Source: Lachnospiraceae bacterium
GTDB lineage: Bacteria; Bacillota; Clostridia; Lachnospirales; Lachnospiraceae
Reading direction: 5' to 3'
NCBI GenBank assembly: GCA_022766245.1
Contig: JALEPL010000037.1
Span: 58,149-122,148 of the forward strand
Length of the DNA: 64,000 nucleotides
Made by a program: the position numbers and the translations under genes. The notes below the pieces were generated by a model. It saw only the letters and a list, made by a program, of their open reading frames with translations, was not told where the DNA came from and searched no databases. Of this stretch, positions 8,838-17,191 are shown piece after piece. Each line of letters opens with the position of its first letter. Positions within the stretch are counted from its first letter, which is position 1.

Positions 8838-10328
8838 TTACTTGTATTCTTTTAAAATATCCGGAATATTGTTTACCAGATCCTGTGCCATCATACTGCG
8901 CCGGCCCGTATCATCCTTTGCTGTATCACCCGCCAGTCCGTGGATATAAGCCCCAAGAGCTGCGGCATATTCCGCTTTATTTCCCTGGGCCAGCAGACTT
9001 CCAATCATACCGGCTAACACATCTCCACTTCCTGCAGTGGCCATCCCATCATTTCCGGACAGATTCAGATAGGTTCGCCCATAGGGAACAGCAATCACAC
9101 TCCGACAGTCCTTCAGCACACAAATCACATTGTAGGTACGGGAAAATTCCTCTGCGGTCTGAACAATATTTTCTTTGATGTAGGATGGGGCCAGTCCGGT
9201 GAGACGGGCCATTTCCCCAATGTGGGGTGTAACAATCATCTCTGTGTGAGGTTTTAACAACTGTTCCGGCTGCTCCGACAGAATATTCAAAGCGTCTGCA
9301 TCCAAAACCATGGGAACCGCTGCATTCTGCAAAGTATTTCTTAATATGGTTCGAGCAGCTTCACGCTTTCCTAATCCGGGACCGATGATGATGACATCTG
9401 ACCAGGAAAGGCACTCGTTTAATTCGGACAAATCCGGTTTCTTACTGGAATAAGTGGTAAGAATTGCTTCCGGGACAGAAGTCTGTAGAATCAGTCTGTT
9501 CTCTTCCGGTGTATAAATTCTGACCACCCCACATCCGCTACGATATGCGGCTTGAGCAGCCAATACGGCTGCACCTGCCATATTGACAGATCCGGCAACC
9601 AAAAGGACTTTTCCAAAAGAGCCCTTATTACCATCAGCCCTGCGTTTTTCCAGCTTATTTAGGTCCTCTCGAACCAAATGACACATGGATGCTTTTCGAT
9701 CCAGCCAGCTATATGCATTGATGCCAATGTCTGCTACACAGATATCACCACAATATTCTGCTGACGGATATAAAAGCATTCCCAGTTTCTTATAAGCAAA
9801 AGTGACTGTAACATCTGCGCGAAACGCTGCCCCCATCAGATTTCCATGATCTGCGGAAATACCGGATGGAATGTCCACCGATATTTTTTCACAGTTCCAT
9901 TGATTGATTTGATCAAAAAGATGGGTCAACACTTCGTCCGGCCTACGGGAAAGACCTATTCCAAATACAGCATCTACCACCAGACTGTAATCGGGCTCGC
10001 AGCTTGTGACAAAAGGGATGTTGTATTTCATGGCAATCTCATACTGTTGCTTCATCTGAGGGCTAAACCGTTTCTTATCGCCTGTAAGGTATACCTGCAC
10101 CGAAATACCCTTCAGATATAAGAGTCGCGCCACAGCAAGACCGTCTGCACCATTGTTACCACTTCCACAAAGAATCAAAACATTTCTGCAATCCATTCCA
10201 CGTCTAAAGATCTCTTCCACCACAGACAGAGCTGCCCGCTCCATCAGAACCAAAGACGGGATGCCATAATGACTGATTGTATTTTCATCGCAATATTTCA
10301 TTTCTTTTGCATTTACAATATATTCCAT
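8838..10328 (-). CDS. nnr: Bifunctional NAD(P)H-hydrate repair enzyme (epimerase + dehydratase)
   Basis: Repairs hydrated NADH and NADPH. The N-terminal YjeF_N epimerase domain (residues 1 to about 210) includes ILCGSGNNGADGLAVARLL and VDAVFGIGLSR. The C-terminal ADP-dependent dehydratase domain (about 225-496) includes VVRIYTPEENR, DADALN and the catalytic GNDGMATAGSGDVLAG. At 496 residues it is a standard fusion. The start is at the beginning of a normal family N-terminus, but the RBS is poor and a terminator-like hairpin lies only 8 nt upstream (10336-10364). Its expression may therefore depend on read-through or attenuation. Confidence 0.95.
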   Translation of the reverse strand: MEYIVNAKEMKYCDENTISHYGIPSLVLMERAALSVVEEIFRRGMDCRNVLILCGSGNNGADGLAVARLLYLKGISVQVYLTGDKKRFSPQMKQQYEIAMKYNIPFVTSCEPDYSLVVDAVFGIGLSRRPDEVLTHLFDQINQWNCEKISVDIPSGISADHGNLMGAAFRADVTVTFAYKKLGMLLYPSAEYCGDICVADIGINAYSWLDRKASMCHLVREDLNKLEKRRADGNKGSFGKVLLVAGSVNMAGAAVLAAQAAYRSGCGVVRIYTPEENRLILQTSVPEAILTTYSSKKPDLSELNECLSWSDVIIIGPGLGKREAARTILRNTLQNAAVPMVLDADALNILSEQPEQLLKPHTEMIVTPHIGEMARLTGLAPSYIKENIVQTAEEFSRTYNVICVLKDCRSVIAVPYGRTYLNLSGNDGMATAGSGDVLAGMIGSLLAQGNKAEYAAALGAYIHGLAGDTAKDDTGRRSMMAQDLVNNIPDILKEYK

Positions 10329-10335
10329 TCTTTTA

Positions 10336-10364
10336 CCAAAAACGCTTCACCCTCAGGCGAAGCG
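10336..10364 (-). terminator. Terminator-like hairpin just before nnr
   Basis: On the minus strand CGCTTCGCC-TGAG-GGTGAAGCG (nine pairs, one G-T) is followed by TTTTT and, 8 nt further on, by the nnr ATG. It could end the rex transcript or act as an attenuator. Confidence 0.6.
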
Positions 10365-10385
10365 CTATTCCCTCTCTTTTTATAA

Positions 10386-10453
10386 CTATAAAGATATCTG
10401 TTCCGCATCTTCACAGATACCTTTATAGAACGATATGTCTACTGAACAGTTAA
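10386..10453. repeat. Degenerate palindromic element overlapping a stop codon
   Basis: Contains a long hairpin (10386-10427) built from TATAAAGATATCTGT and its near-complement, then a right end CTGAACAGTTAA at about 10442-10453. That right end supplies the stop codon of the coiled-coil gene. It resembles the 12-bp ends of the 134-bp elements. Confidence 0.5.
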
Positions 10454-11061
10454 TTCATTTTTTCTTCGTCCTCAGTTTTCAAATCAAACAGATCTAATAT
10501 CTGTGCACCGAATATATCATGCATATAAGAATATATCTGTTTGTTGTTTATCTCTCGATTTTGTTTTTTGATGATATTCTTCTTCAGATCCATGCGAACC
10601 TGTGCAATCCACAATGCAATTTCATCAATCTGCTCCTTATTCGAGCGAAGTGTATCATAACAATAGTCCATGGTTGCGGCCATCAATCTTCCATTTGTCT
10701 CATGAATCTGCCGGGGAATCTCCAAAAGTTCATCCTCGTAGGATTCGATTGTCTGATTGATTTCGTCAATGAGGCGTCTGTCCTCCGAAAGCTTTTTCGA
10801 TGAGATATCATTTATATTTTCCTCATGAGTTCCCTCCATGTTCTGAACAATATTATCCATAAGCTTACTTTTGGTTTTCTTCAGATCCTTGATATCGTTA
10901 TTTAATTTTCCCTGACGCTCCAGCAGTTGGTTTAATTCCTTCTCTACCATCAGCACTGTTTCCGGCTTTCCACTCAGTACAAACAACTGATGCCACTTTT
11001 GATCCAGTACCAAAACGGGAACTTGCGCCGCAGCTAACGCTTTCTGATATTCCTCTTTCAT
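10450..11061 (-). CDS. Conserved coiled-coil protein of unknown function
   Basis: I do not recognise a named family. The 203-residue protein begins with a short hydrophobic patch (residues about 12-35, VPVLVLDQKWHQLFVL). It continues with a long heptad-rich, highly charged helix predicted by eye as coiled coil (about 40-150), and ends in a Lys/Glu-rich tail. No signal peptide or membrane segment is seen. I place the start at ATG 11061 with AGG seven nt upstream; a GTG at 11070 overlaps the rex stop. The short spacing after rex suggests a shared transcript. The product may be a structural or regulatory accessory, but nothing proves that. Confidence 0.7.
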   Translation of the reverse strand: MKEEYQKALAAAQVPVLVLDQKWHQLFVLSGKPETVLMVEKELNQLLERQGKLNNDIKDLKKTKSKLMDNIVQNMEGTHEENINDISSKKLSEDRRLIDEINQTIESYEDELLEIPRQIHETNGRLMAATMDYCYDTLRSNKEQIDEIALWIAQVRMDLKKNIIKKQNREINNKQIYSYMHDIFGAQILDLFDLKTEDEEKMN

Positions 11062-11066
11062 CGTAA

Positions 11067-11696
11067 TCACCTGCTTTTTACAATATTGTAGGAAAGCTGC
11101 ATTAGACTATCTGATAAATGTACGTTCTCCACCACCACATCCTGATCCAGAAGTTCCAGATCTACATGGGCGAAATTCCAGATAGCTTTGATACCAAGTT
11201 GTACCAGTCGATTGGCCACATCTGCCGCATTTTCCTTTGGCATGGTAAGTGCAGCTATGTCAACTTTATGATTTGCCACAAAGTCATCCAGTTCATCCAG
11301 CATAGTAATCTGATTTCCGCGAACTACCTTGCCCTTTAAAGCGGGATTAATATCAAATATACCTACGATAACAAAACCAAGTTTTTCAAACTTCATATAA
11401 TTCGCCAAGGCCTGACCAAGATTTCCGGCTCCGATTACAATAATATTGTGCTGTTCATTGAGCCCCATGATTTTGCCAATTTCCTCGTAAAGATACTTTA
11501 CATTATATCCGTACCCCTGTTGACCAAAACCACCGAAGTTATTTAAATCCTGTCTGATCTGGGACGCAGTTACGTTCATTCTGGCACTGAGTTCATTGGA
11601 AGAGATCCTCTCTACTCCTTCATCCAACAGTTCTCCCAAATACCGATAATATCTCGGCATTCTGCGAATCACTGCCTGTGAAATCTCTTTTCCCAC
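11067..11696 (-). CDS. rex: Redox-sensing transcriptional repressor Rex
   Basis: Homodimeric repressor that senses the NADH/NAD+ ratio and in Firmicutes controls fermentation and electron-transport genes. The N-terminal winged helix (residues 1-80) includes SARMNVTASQIRQDLNNFGGFGQQG split by its turn. The C-terminal Rossmann domain carries GAGNLGQAL near residue 92. Its 209 residues are typical. It uses a GTG start with GGAGG eight nt upstream. A fully consensus promoter precedes it, and the ABC-F gene upstream matches the Bacillus ydiF-rex neighbourhood. Likely targets nearby are nfnAB and rnf, but no Rex operator was found there. Confidence 0.97.
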   Translation of the reverse strand: MGKEISQAVIRRMPRYYRYLGELLDEGVERISSNELSARMNVTASQIRQDLNNFGGFGQQGYGYNVKYLYEEIGKIMGLNEQHNIIVIGAGNLGQALANYMKFEKLGFVIVGIFDINPALKGKVVRGNQITMLDELDDFVANHKVDIAALTMPKENAADVANRLVQLGIKAIWNFAHVDLELLDQDVVVENVHLSDSLMQLSYNIVKSR

Positions 11697-11727
11697 GTTA
11701 TTCGCCTCCTACATACTACTAGCATAA

Positions 11728-11756
11728 ATTATAGTAATTTAGGAAATGTCTGTCAA
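11728..11756 (-). promoter_or_regulatory. Perfect consensus sigma-A promoter of rex
   Basis: TTGACA and TATAAT match the consensus at all twelve positions with exact 17-nt spacing on the minus strand. The -35 box overlaps the last codons and stop of the ABC-F gene, and the -10 lies about 32 nt before the rex GTG. Confidence 0.8.
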
Positions 11757-13687
11757 TGGAAGTCTTCCTGCTTCAAACTCAGTTCTTCCCACTTTTCGTA
11801 GAGATTTTCCAGTTCTTCATTTATGGAGGTCATCTCCTGATGTACCCTTCCAAGCTCACCGGGATCAGATGCGATAGCAGGATCTGTCAGTTTTTGATTT
11901 AGCTGTTCCAGCTTTTCTTCTGTCTGGGCAATAGATGATTCTGTTTTCTTCAGGTCGTTCTCAAGTTTGCGCTTTGCAGCCTGCAGCTTCTTGCTTTCTT
12001 CCCAGCTTATCTTTTCCTCAGACACAGATGGTTCATCCGACGGAGCAGCTTGCTTGGTGAGAGTAAGAGGAACCGATGCTTCCAGAATTTCCTGTTTTTC
12101 CAAATAATAATCATAGTTGCCCACATAAGAGACGATTCTTCCGTTGCTCAGATCCAAAATCCGGGTAGCTGTCTTATTGATAAAATATCGGTCATGAGAT
12201 ACATAAAGTACGGTACCGGTATATGCATTGAGTGCAGATTCCAAAATCTCCTTGGAAGTGATATCCAGATGGTTGGTAGGCTCGTCTAAAATCAAAAAGT
12301 TTGCCTTGGAAAGCATCAGTTTTGCAAGAGAAAGGCGACCTCTCTCCCCACCGCTGATATCTTTGACCCGTTTGAATACGTCATCTTCGGTAAATAAAAA
12401 AGCTGCTAATACGTTGCGCACTTTCGTGTTATTCATATCCGGATAGGCATCGGAGATTTCGTCAAATAACGTATGCTCCGGCTTCAGATTCTGATGCTCC
12501 TGATCGTAATATCCGATGTTAACATTTGTACCCAGTCGGATTTCGCCCTCATCTGCCTCTTCCAGTTCATTGATAATCTTAAGAATGGTGGTTTTACCGG
12601 TTCCATTGTTTCCAATCAATGCCACCTTTTCCCCACGCTTGATTTCAAAATCAATTCCTGCAAAGAGCGGGCGTTCATAAGCCTTGGCCAGTTGCTTTAC
12701 TGACAGAACGTCATTGCCGCTGACAATATCCGGCTCCAAGGAAATCTTAATTTCTGTATGCTCCTCCAACGGTTTTTCAATCCGATCGATTTTATCCAGA
12801 GCCTTTTCCCGGCTTTCAGCCCGCTTAATGGACTTTTCCCGGTTAAAGGACTTTAGTTTATCAATCACTTCCTCCTGATGCTTGATCTCACGCTGCTGAT
12901 TTAAGTACTGCCGCATCAGACTTTCTCTCTGAACGGCTTTCTGACTGGCATACGCACTGTAATTTCCGGGAAAGACCTGAGCCACATGGCGGGAAATTTC
13001 CACCACCTTTGTGACAATTTTGTCCAGAAAATACCGATCGTGCGCCACTAGAATGACCGCACCCTTATAGCTGCTTAAATATTCTTCTAACCATGCAATG
13101 GAATGCAGATCCAGATGGTTTGTGGGCTCATCCAGCATGATAATATCCGGTTTGGTCACCAACAGACGGCTCAAGGCCACTCTGGTTTTCTGTCCACCGG
13201 ACAACTGAGAAAGCTTTTTATCAAATTCTTCTTCTTTAAATCCTAATCCTTTTAATACACCAACAATCTCACTGCGGAAGGTCAAACCTCCCTTTAACTC
13301 AAATTCTGTATTTAATCGATGGTACTGGTCCATAAGACGTTCTAAATTATCGGAAGATACCTGGGTCATGGCATCCTCCATATTGCGAAGTTTTTGCTCC
13401 ATGGCAAGCAGTTCATCACAGCCATGCAGCACTTCTTCGTAGATTGTGGCGTCGCCAGCTTTATCCTGATACTGAGCAAGGTAACCAATGCTCTTATCCT
13501 TTGCTATGGTTACCTCGCCCGAATCCGGTGTCATTTCACCGATTATTATTTTGAGTAATGTAGACTTGCCGGCACCATTAATCCCTACGATTCCAACCTT
13601 CTCATGATCCTCCACATGAAATGATACATGTTCAATCACTACGTCGGTACCAAAGGATTTACTGATGTTCTGACAGGCTAATATCAT
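11753..13687 (-). CDS. ABC-F family ATPase (YdiF/Uup-like)
   Basis: Soluble protein with two ABC ATPase domains and no membrane part, a class that acts on ribosomes. Domain 1 has Walker A GINGAGKST, signature LSGGQKTR and LDEPTNHLDL. The linker (about residues 235-310) is charged. Domain 2 has GNNGTGKTT, SGGERGRLS and LDEPTNHLDI. A C-terminal coiled coil of about 90 residues follows. At 644 residues it fits the YdiF group. It starts 16 bp after icd and sits upstream of rex as in Bacillus. The exact substrate state of the ribosome is unknown; an antibiotic-resistance role is possible but not indicated. Confidence 0.93.
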   Translation of the reverse strand: MILACQNISKSFGTDVVIEHVSFHVEDHEKVGIVGINGAGKSTLLKIIIGEMTPDSGEVTIAKDKSIGYLAQYQDKAGDATIYEEVLHGCDELLAMEQKLRNMEDAMTQVSSDNLERLMDQYHRLNTEFELKGGLTFRSEIVGVLKGLGFKEEEFDKKLSQLSGGQKTRVALSRLLVTKPDIIMLDEPTNHLDLHSIAWLEEYLSSYKGAVILVAHDRYFLDKIVTKVVEISRHVAQVFPGNYSAYASQKAVQRESLMRQYLNQQREIKHQEEVIDKLKSFNREKSIKRAESREKALDKIDRIEKPLEEHTEIKISLEPDIVSGNDVLSVKQLAKAYERPLFAGIDFEIKRGEKVALIGNNGTGKTTILKIINELEEADEGEIRLGTNVNIGYYDQEHQNLKPEHTLFDEISDAYPDMNNTKVRNVLAAFLFTEDDVFKRVKDISGGERGRLSLAKLMLSKANFLILDEPTNHLDITSKEILESALNAYTGTVLYVSHDRYFINKTATRILDLSNGRIVSYVGNYDYYLEKQEILEASVPLTLTKQAAPSDEPSVSEEKISWEESKKLQAAKRKLENDLKKTESSIAQTEEKLEQLNQKLTDPAIASDPGELGRVHQEMTSINEELENLYEKWEELSLKQEDFH

Positions 13688-13702
13688 TCGTTTCTCCCTA
13701 CC

Positions 13703-14911
13703 TTATAACATTTTCTCCAATGTCTCACGGATTGCTTTTATAAAGCCTTCACTGTTAAGCACCGTAGGATTTTCAATGGTAGTGATCAAAGCCAGATCCT
13801 TCGTCATCTTACCGGCCTCAATGGTATCTATACAGGCTTTTTCCAGTTTATCTGCAAAATCCATCAATTCTTTATTTTCGTCCAACTCACCACGTTTTCT
13901 CAATGCTCCGGTCCATGCAAAAATGGTGGCTACAGAGTTGGTGGAAGTTTCTTCCCCCTTTAAGTGCTTGTAGTAATGACGCTGTACGGTGCCGTGTGCA
14001 GCCTCGTACTCGTAATATCCCTGAGGAGACACCAGTACAGAAGTCATCATAGCCAGTGAACCGAATGCTGAGGAAACCATGTCACTCATCACATCGCCAT
14101 CGTAGTTCTTACATGCCCAGATAAAACCACCCTCTGCCTTCATGACGTGGGCTACCGCATCATCAATCAGGGTATAGAAATACTCAATTCCTGCCTCATC
14201 AAACTTATCCTTATACTCTGCCTCAAAAATCTCTGCAAAAATATCCTTAAAGGTATGGTCATATTTCTTGGAGATGGTATCCTTGGTGGCAAACCACAGA
14301 TCCTGCTTGGTATCCAGAGCATAGTTAAAGCAGCTTCTTGCAAAGCTTTCAATGGAAGCATTGATATTGTGCTGTCCCTGAATCACGCCTGCTCCTGTGA
14401 AATTGTGGATCAGTTCTCTTGTCTCGGTTCCATCTTCCGCAGTGTAAACCAGCTCACATTTTCCGGGTCCGGGAATCTTCATCTCACTGGCCTTGTACAC
14501 ATCACCATAGGCATGACGCGCAATGGTAATGGGCTTTTTCCAGTTCTTTACACAGGGTTCGATTCCCTTCACTACAATGGGAGCACGGAAAACCGTTCCA
14601 TCCAGCATGGCACGAATGGTTCCGTTAGGACTCTTCCACATTTCCTTTAAGTTATACTCTGTCATGCGGGCTGCATTGGGCGTAATGGTGGCACATTTCA
14701 CGGCAACACCATATTTCTTTGTGGCATTTGCAGAATCGATGGTCACCTGATCATCTGTTTCGTTTCGATACTCCAGTCCCAGATCATAGTACTCTGTGTT
14801 CAGATCGATAAAAGGAAGTAAAAGCTCGTCCTTGATCATCTGCCAGAGGATTCTGGTCATTTCGTCTCCGTCCATCTCTACCAGAGGGGTTGTCATTTTG
14901 ATTTTTTCCAT
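13703..14911 (-). CDS. icd: NADP-type isocitrate dehydrogenase (eukaryote-like subfamily)
   Basis: Oxidatively decarboxylates isocitrate to 2-oxoglutarate. The 402-residue protein resembles the homodimeric eukaryotic-type enzymes, not E. coli Icd: it has [13 protein letters not shown] at the N-terminus, the substrate loop [17 protein letters not shown] and the metal-binding region [16 protein letters not shown] specificity is inferred from the subfamily. It is the third gene after Re-citrate synthase and the GntR regulator, so the group can make 2-oxoglutarate, and hence glutamate, from oxaloacetate and acetyl-CoA if aconitase is encoded elsewhere. Aconitase is not in the window. Confidence 0.94.
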   Translation of the reverse strand: MEKIKMTTPLVEMDGDEMTRILWQMIKDELLLPFIDLNTEYYDLGLEYRNETDDQVTIDSANATKKYGVAVKCATITPNAARMTEYNLKEMWKSPNGTIRAMLDGTVFRAPIVVKGIEPCVKNWKKPITIARHAYGDVYKASEMKIPGPGKCELVYTAEDGTETRELIHNFTGAGVIQGQHNINASIESFARSCFNYALDTKQDLWFATKDTISKKYDHTFKDIFAEIFEAEYKDKFDEAGIEYFYTLIDDAVAHVMKAEGGFIWACKNYDGDVMSDMVSSAFGSLAMMTSVLVSPQGYYEYEAAHGTVQRHYYKHLKGEETSTNSVATIFAWTGALRKRGELDENKELMDFADKLEKACIDTIEAGKMTKDLALITTIENPTVLNSEGFIKAIRETLEKML

Positions 14912-14936
14912 AATTGCGTCCTCCTTAAATTTTTCT

Positions 14937-15596
14937 TTATTTCAACAGATTATCCCAGCCATACTGATCCATATTCGCAATGGTACGAAGCATATGGTCT
15001 GTGGCCAGTTGCTCTGCTTGAAGCTGATCGTGTTTTTTTAATGCTTCTAATATCTGTCTGTGTTCATCATTCGATTTTATCACACGTTCCGGCATGGATA
15101 AAGTAATTTTTCTCACCCGTTGTACATAATGATGAAAATTTGATAATTCCTGCTTTAACATACGGCTTTTGGAAGCCTCATACAGAATATCATGAAAACG
15201 ATTGTCCAGCTCCAGCATCTGACTGTAATTGCCTTTTTGTGCATGAAAATCCACTAAGAAAATATTTTCTTCCAGTTCTTCAATCTGTTCCTGCGTAATA
15301 TGTTCTGCGGCCCGTTTGGCACAAAGTCCTTCCAGTCTGGAACGAATCTCATAGATATCCTTGATGTCTTCCTGGGAAATCCCCTCCACCACGGCTCCCT
15401 TGTTTGGAATGATTTTTACCAAGCCTTCCAGTTCCAGCTGCCGCAACGCTTCTCTCACCGGGGTCCGGCTTACCCCTAATTCATCCCCGATGGTCTTTTC
15501 CCGCAGTTCTTCATTGGAGTGATATTTCCCGGACAAAATATCCTCACGCAATCGATGGAATACTCTTCCGCTTAATGAATAGCTTTCTTCACTCAC
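14937..15596 (-). CDS. GntR-family regulator with FCD domain
   Basis: Transcription factor of 219 residues. The N-terminal winged helix (residues about 8-75) includes [24 protein letters not shown]. The alpha-helical FCD ligand domain (about 85-210) contains the usual metal/carboxylate-site residues in the segment [13 protein letters not shown]. It starts at GTG 15596 with GGAGG seven nt upstream. Placed between citrate synthase and icd, it probably regulates its own operon. The 24-nt palindrome at 17035-17058 has the TTGTATACAA core typical of operators bound by this family. The effector is unknown; citrate or another di/tricarboxylate is a reasonable guess. Confidence 0.93.
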   Translation of the reverse strand: MSEESYSLSGRVFHRLREDILSGKYHSNEELREKTIGDELGVSRTPVREALRQLELEGLVKIIPNKGAVVEGISQEDIKDIYEIRSRLEGLCAKRAAEHITQEQIEELEENIFLVDFHAQKGNYSQMLELDNRFHDILYEASKSRMLKQELSNFHHYVQRVRKITLSMPERVIKSNDEHRQILEALKKHDQLQAEQLATDHMLRTIANMDQYGWDNLLK

Positions 15597-15620
15597 ACAA
15601 AACCCTCCTTACTTCAGCTA

Positions 15621-17003
15621 TTAGAGAACAATCCCTAATTCTTTGCAGCAGTCTGTGATCAGTACAACCAGCTCATTGTCTGTGATTACGGTGACACGGC
15701 CCTCATCATACTGCTTATCCACCCATTCTTTGATCCGGTGTACCAGTTCAGAATTTTTATCCACTTTCCGATCTCCGTTCAAACGATAGTAAGAATTGAT
15801 CCAATGAGCGATTCCGGCCAGACCGGAGGTGTTGGATACCGATACCAATGCCGGACGGTTCAGGAATTTGTCTGTATCAAAAATATTGTAGATTTCTTCA
15901 TTCTTTAACAATCCGTCAGCATGGATTCCTGCTCTTGTCACATTAAAATTGCTTCCTACAAATGGTGTACGACTCGGTATCTGATAGCCAAGCTCTTTTT
16001 CAAAATATTCTGCCAACTCAGTGATTACCGTGGTGTCCATGCCATCCAGTGTTCCCTTCAACTGGGCATATTCAAATACCATGGCCTCCAGCGGAGTGTT
16101 TCCGGTACGCTCTCCAATACCAAACAGAGAGCAGTTTACACCGCAGGCTCCATACAGCCATGCTGTGGTTGAGTTGTTGACCGCTTTATAAAAATCATTA
16201 TGACCATGCCACTCGATAAGTTCAGAAGGAACTCCCGCATGTGTCATAATTCCATAGATGATACCCTGTACGCTTCGGGGAATCACCGCTCCAGGGAAGT
16301 TCACGCCATAACCCATGGTATCGCAGGCACGGACCTTGATCGGTATCTGATACTCTTCCATGAGCTTCATCAATTCCACACAAAACGGAATGACAAAACC
16401 ATAAATATCGGAACGGGTAATATCCTCTAAATGACATCTGGGACTGATTCCTGTTTCCAGGCATTCGCGAATGACACTCAGATACATGTCCATGGCTTCT
16501 TTTCTGGTCTTTTTCATTTTATAGAAAATGTGATAATCGGAACAGCTTACTAAAATTCCGGTCTCACGCATCCCAAGTTCCTTCACCAGTTCAAAGTCTC
16601 TTTTGCTGGCACGGATCCAACTGGTCACCTCCGGGAACTCATATCCCCGCTCCATGCACTGATACACTGCATCCCGGTCTTTTTTACTATACAGGAAAAA
16701 TTCACTCTGACGAATCTTTCCCTTAGGACCTCCAAGCTTATGTAAATAATCGTAAATGCGTACAATCTGCTCTGTGGTATAGGGAGCACGGGACTGCTGA
16801 CCATCACGGAAGGTAGTATCCGTAATCCAGATATCTTCCGGCATATTGTGGGGAACGATTCGATCATTAAATGCAATTTTCGGGATCTCGGAATATGGAA
16901 AGAGATTCCGGAACGTATTGGGCTCATCCACATCCACCAACTGATAAAAATGTTCCTCCAACTGCAGTAAATTTGTCTTGTCATTCATGACTACTTTTCT
17001 CAT
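15621..17003 (-). CDS. Putative Re-citrate synthase (homocitrate/isopropylmalate synthase family)
   Basis: DRE-TIM metallolyase of 460 residues. The active-site strand TDTTFRDGQQS and the metal-binding WHGHND motif are present, along with the Claisen-condensing fold shared with homocitrate and isopropylmalate synthases. Length, sequence style and the adjoining isocitrate dehydrogenase gene match the anaerobic Re-specific citrate synthase first described from Clostridium kluyveri. LeuA-type genes would be expected beside leuBCD, and none are here. The start is ATG 17003, with GGAG eight nt upstream; a GTG 9 nt earlier is less likely. It heads the operon with the GntR gene and icd. Homocitrate synthase remains a possible alternative. 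Confidence 0.82.
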   Translation of the reverse strand: MRKVVMNDKTNLLQLEEHFYQLVDVDEPNTFRNLFPYSEIPKIAFNDRIVPHNMPEDIWITDTTFRDGQQSRAPYTTEQIVRIYDYLHKLGGPKGKIRQSEFFLYSKKDRDAVYQCMERGYEFPEVTSWIRASKRDFELVKELGMRETGILVSCSDYHIFYKMKKTRKEAMDMYLSVIRECLETGISPRCHLEDITRSDIYGFVIPFCVELMKLMEEYQIPIKVRACDTMGYGVNFPGAVIPRSVQGIIYGIMTHAGVPSELIEWHGHNDFYKAVNNSTTAWLYGACGVNCSLFGIGERTGNTPLEAMVFEYAQLKGTLDGMDTTVITELAEYFEKELGYQIPSRTPFVGSNFNVTRAGIHADGLLKNEEIYNIFDTDKFLNRPALVSVSNTSGLAGIAHWINSYYRLNGDRKVDKNSELVHRIKEWVDKQYDEGRVTVITDNELVVLITDCCKELGIVL

Positions 17004-17034
17004 AGGTTTCACTCCTTTGATACATCAACATTTT

Positions 17035-17069
17035 TGTATAATTGTATACAATTATACAGGTATTGTCAA
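17035..17069 (-). promoter_or_regulatory. Promoter with overlapping 24-nt palindromic operator
   Basis: The minus-strand promoter is TTGACA (17064-17069), 17 nt, TACAAT (17041-17046). A perfect 24-nt palindrome at 17035-17058, centred on GTATAC with core TTGTATACAA, covers most of the spacer and the whole -10. This is the layout of a repressor operator, and the GntR protein encoded in the same operon is the obvious candidate. Confidence 0.8.
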
Positions 17070-17128
17070 CTAAGAGTCAAACGCATTTTAAACTCGATAG
17101 GAAACCTTTTGTTTTCGATAAAATGCAA

Positions 17129-17156
17129 AAGTGCCACTGCATGAGCAGCGGCACTT
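17129..17156 (-). terminator. Terminator after nfnB
   Basis: Twelve-pair stem AAGTGCCGCTGC / GCAGTGGCACTT with a 4-nt loop on the minus strand, followed by a T-rich stretch, about 35 bp beyond the nfnB stop. It separates nfnAB from the citrate synthase promoter. Confidence 0.75.
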
Positions 17157-17191
17157 CGTTGTACCTAACATAATTTAAACAATATTAAAAC

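Noticed and set aside
14147..14650. 167-residue plus-strand frame inside icd
   Set aside because: Lies fully within a well-supported isocitrate dehydrogenase gene, with no RBS.
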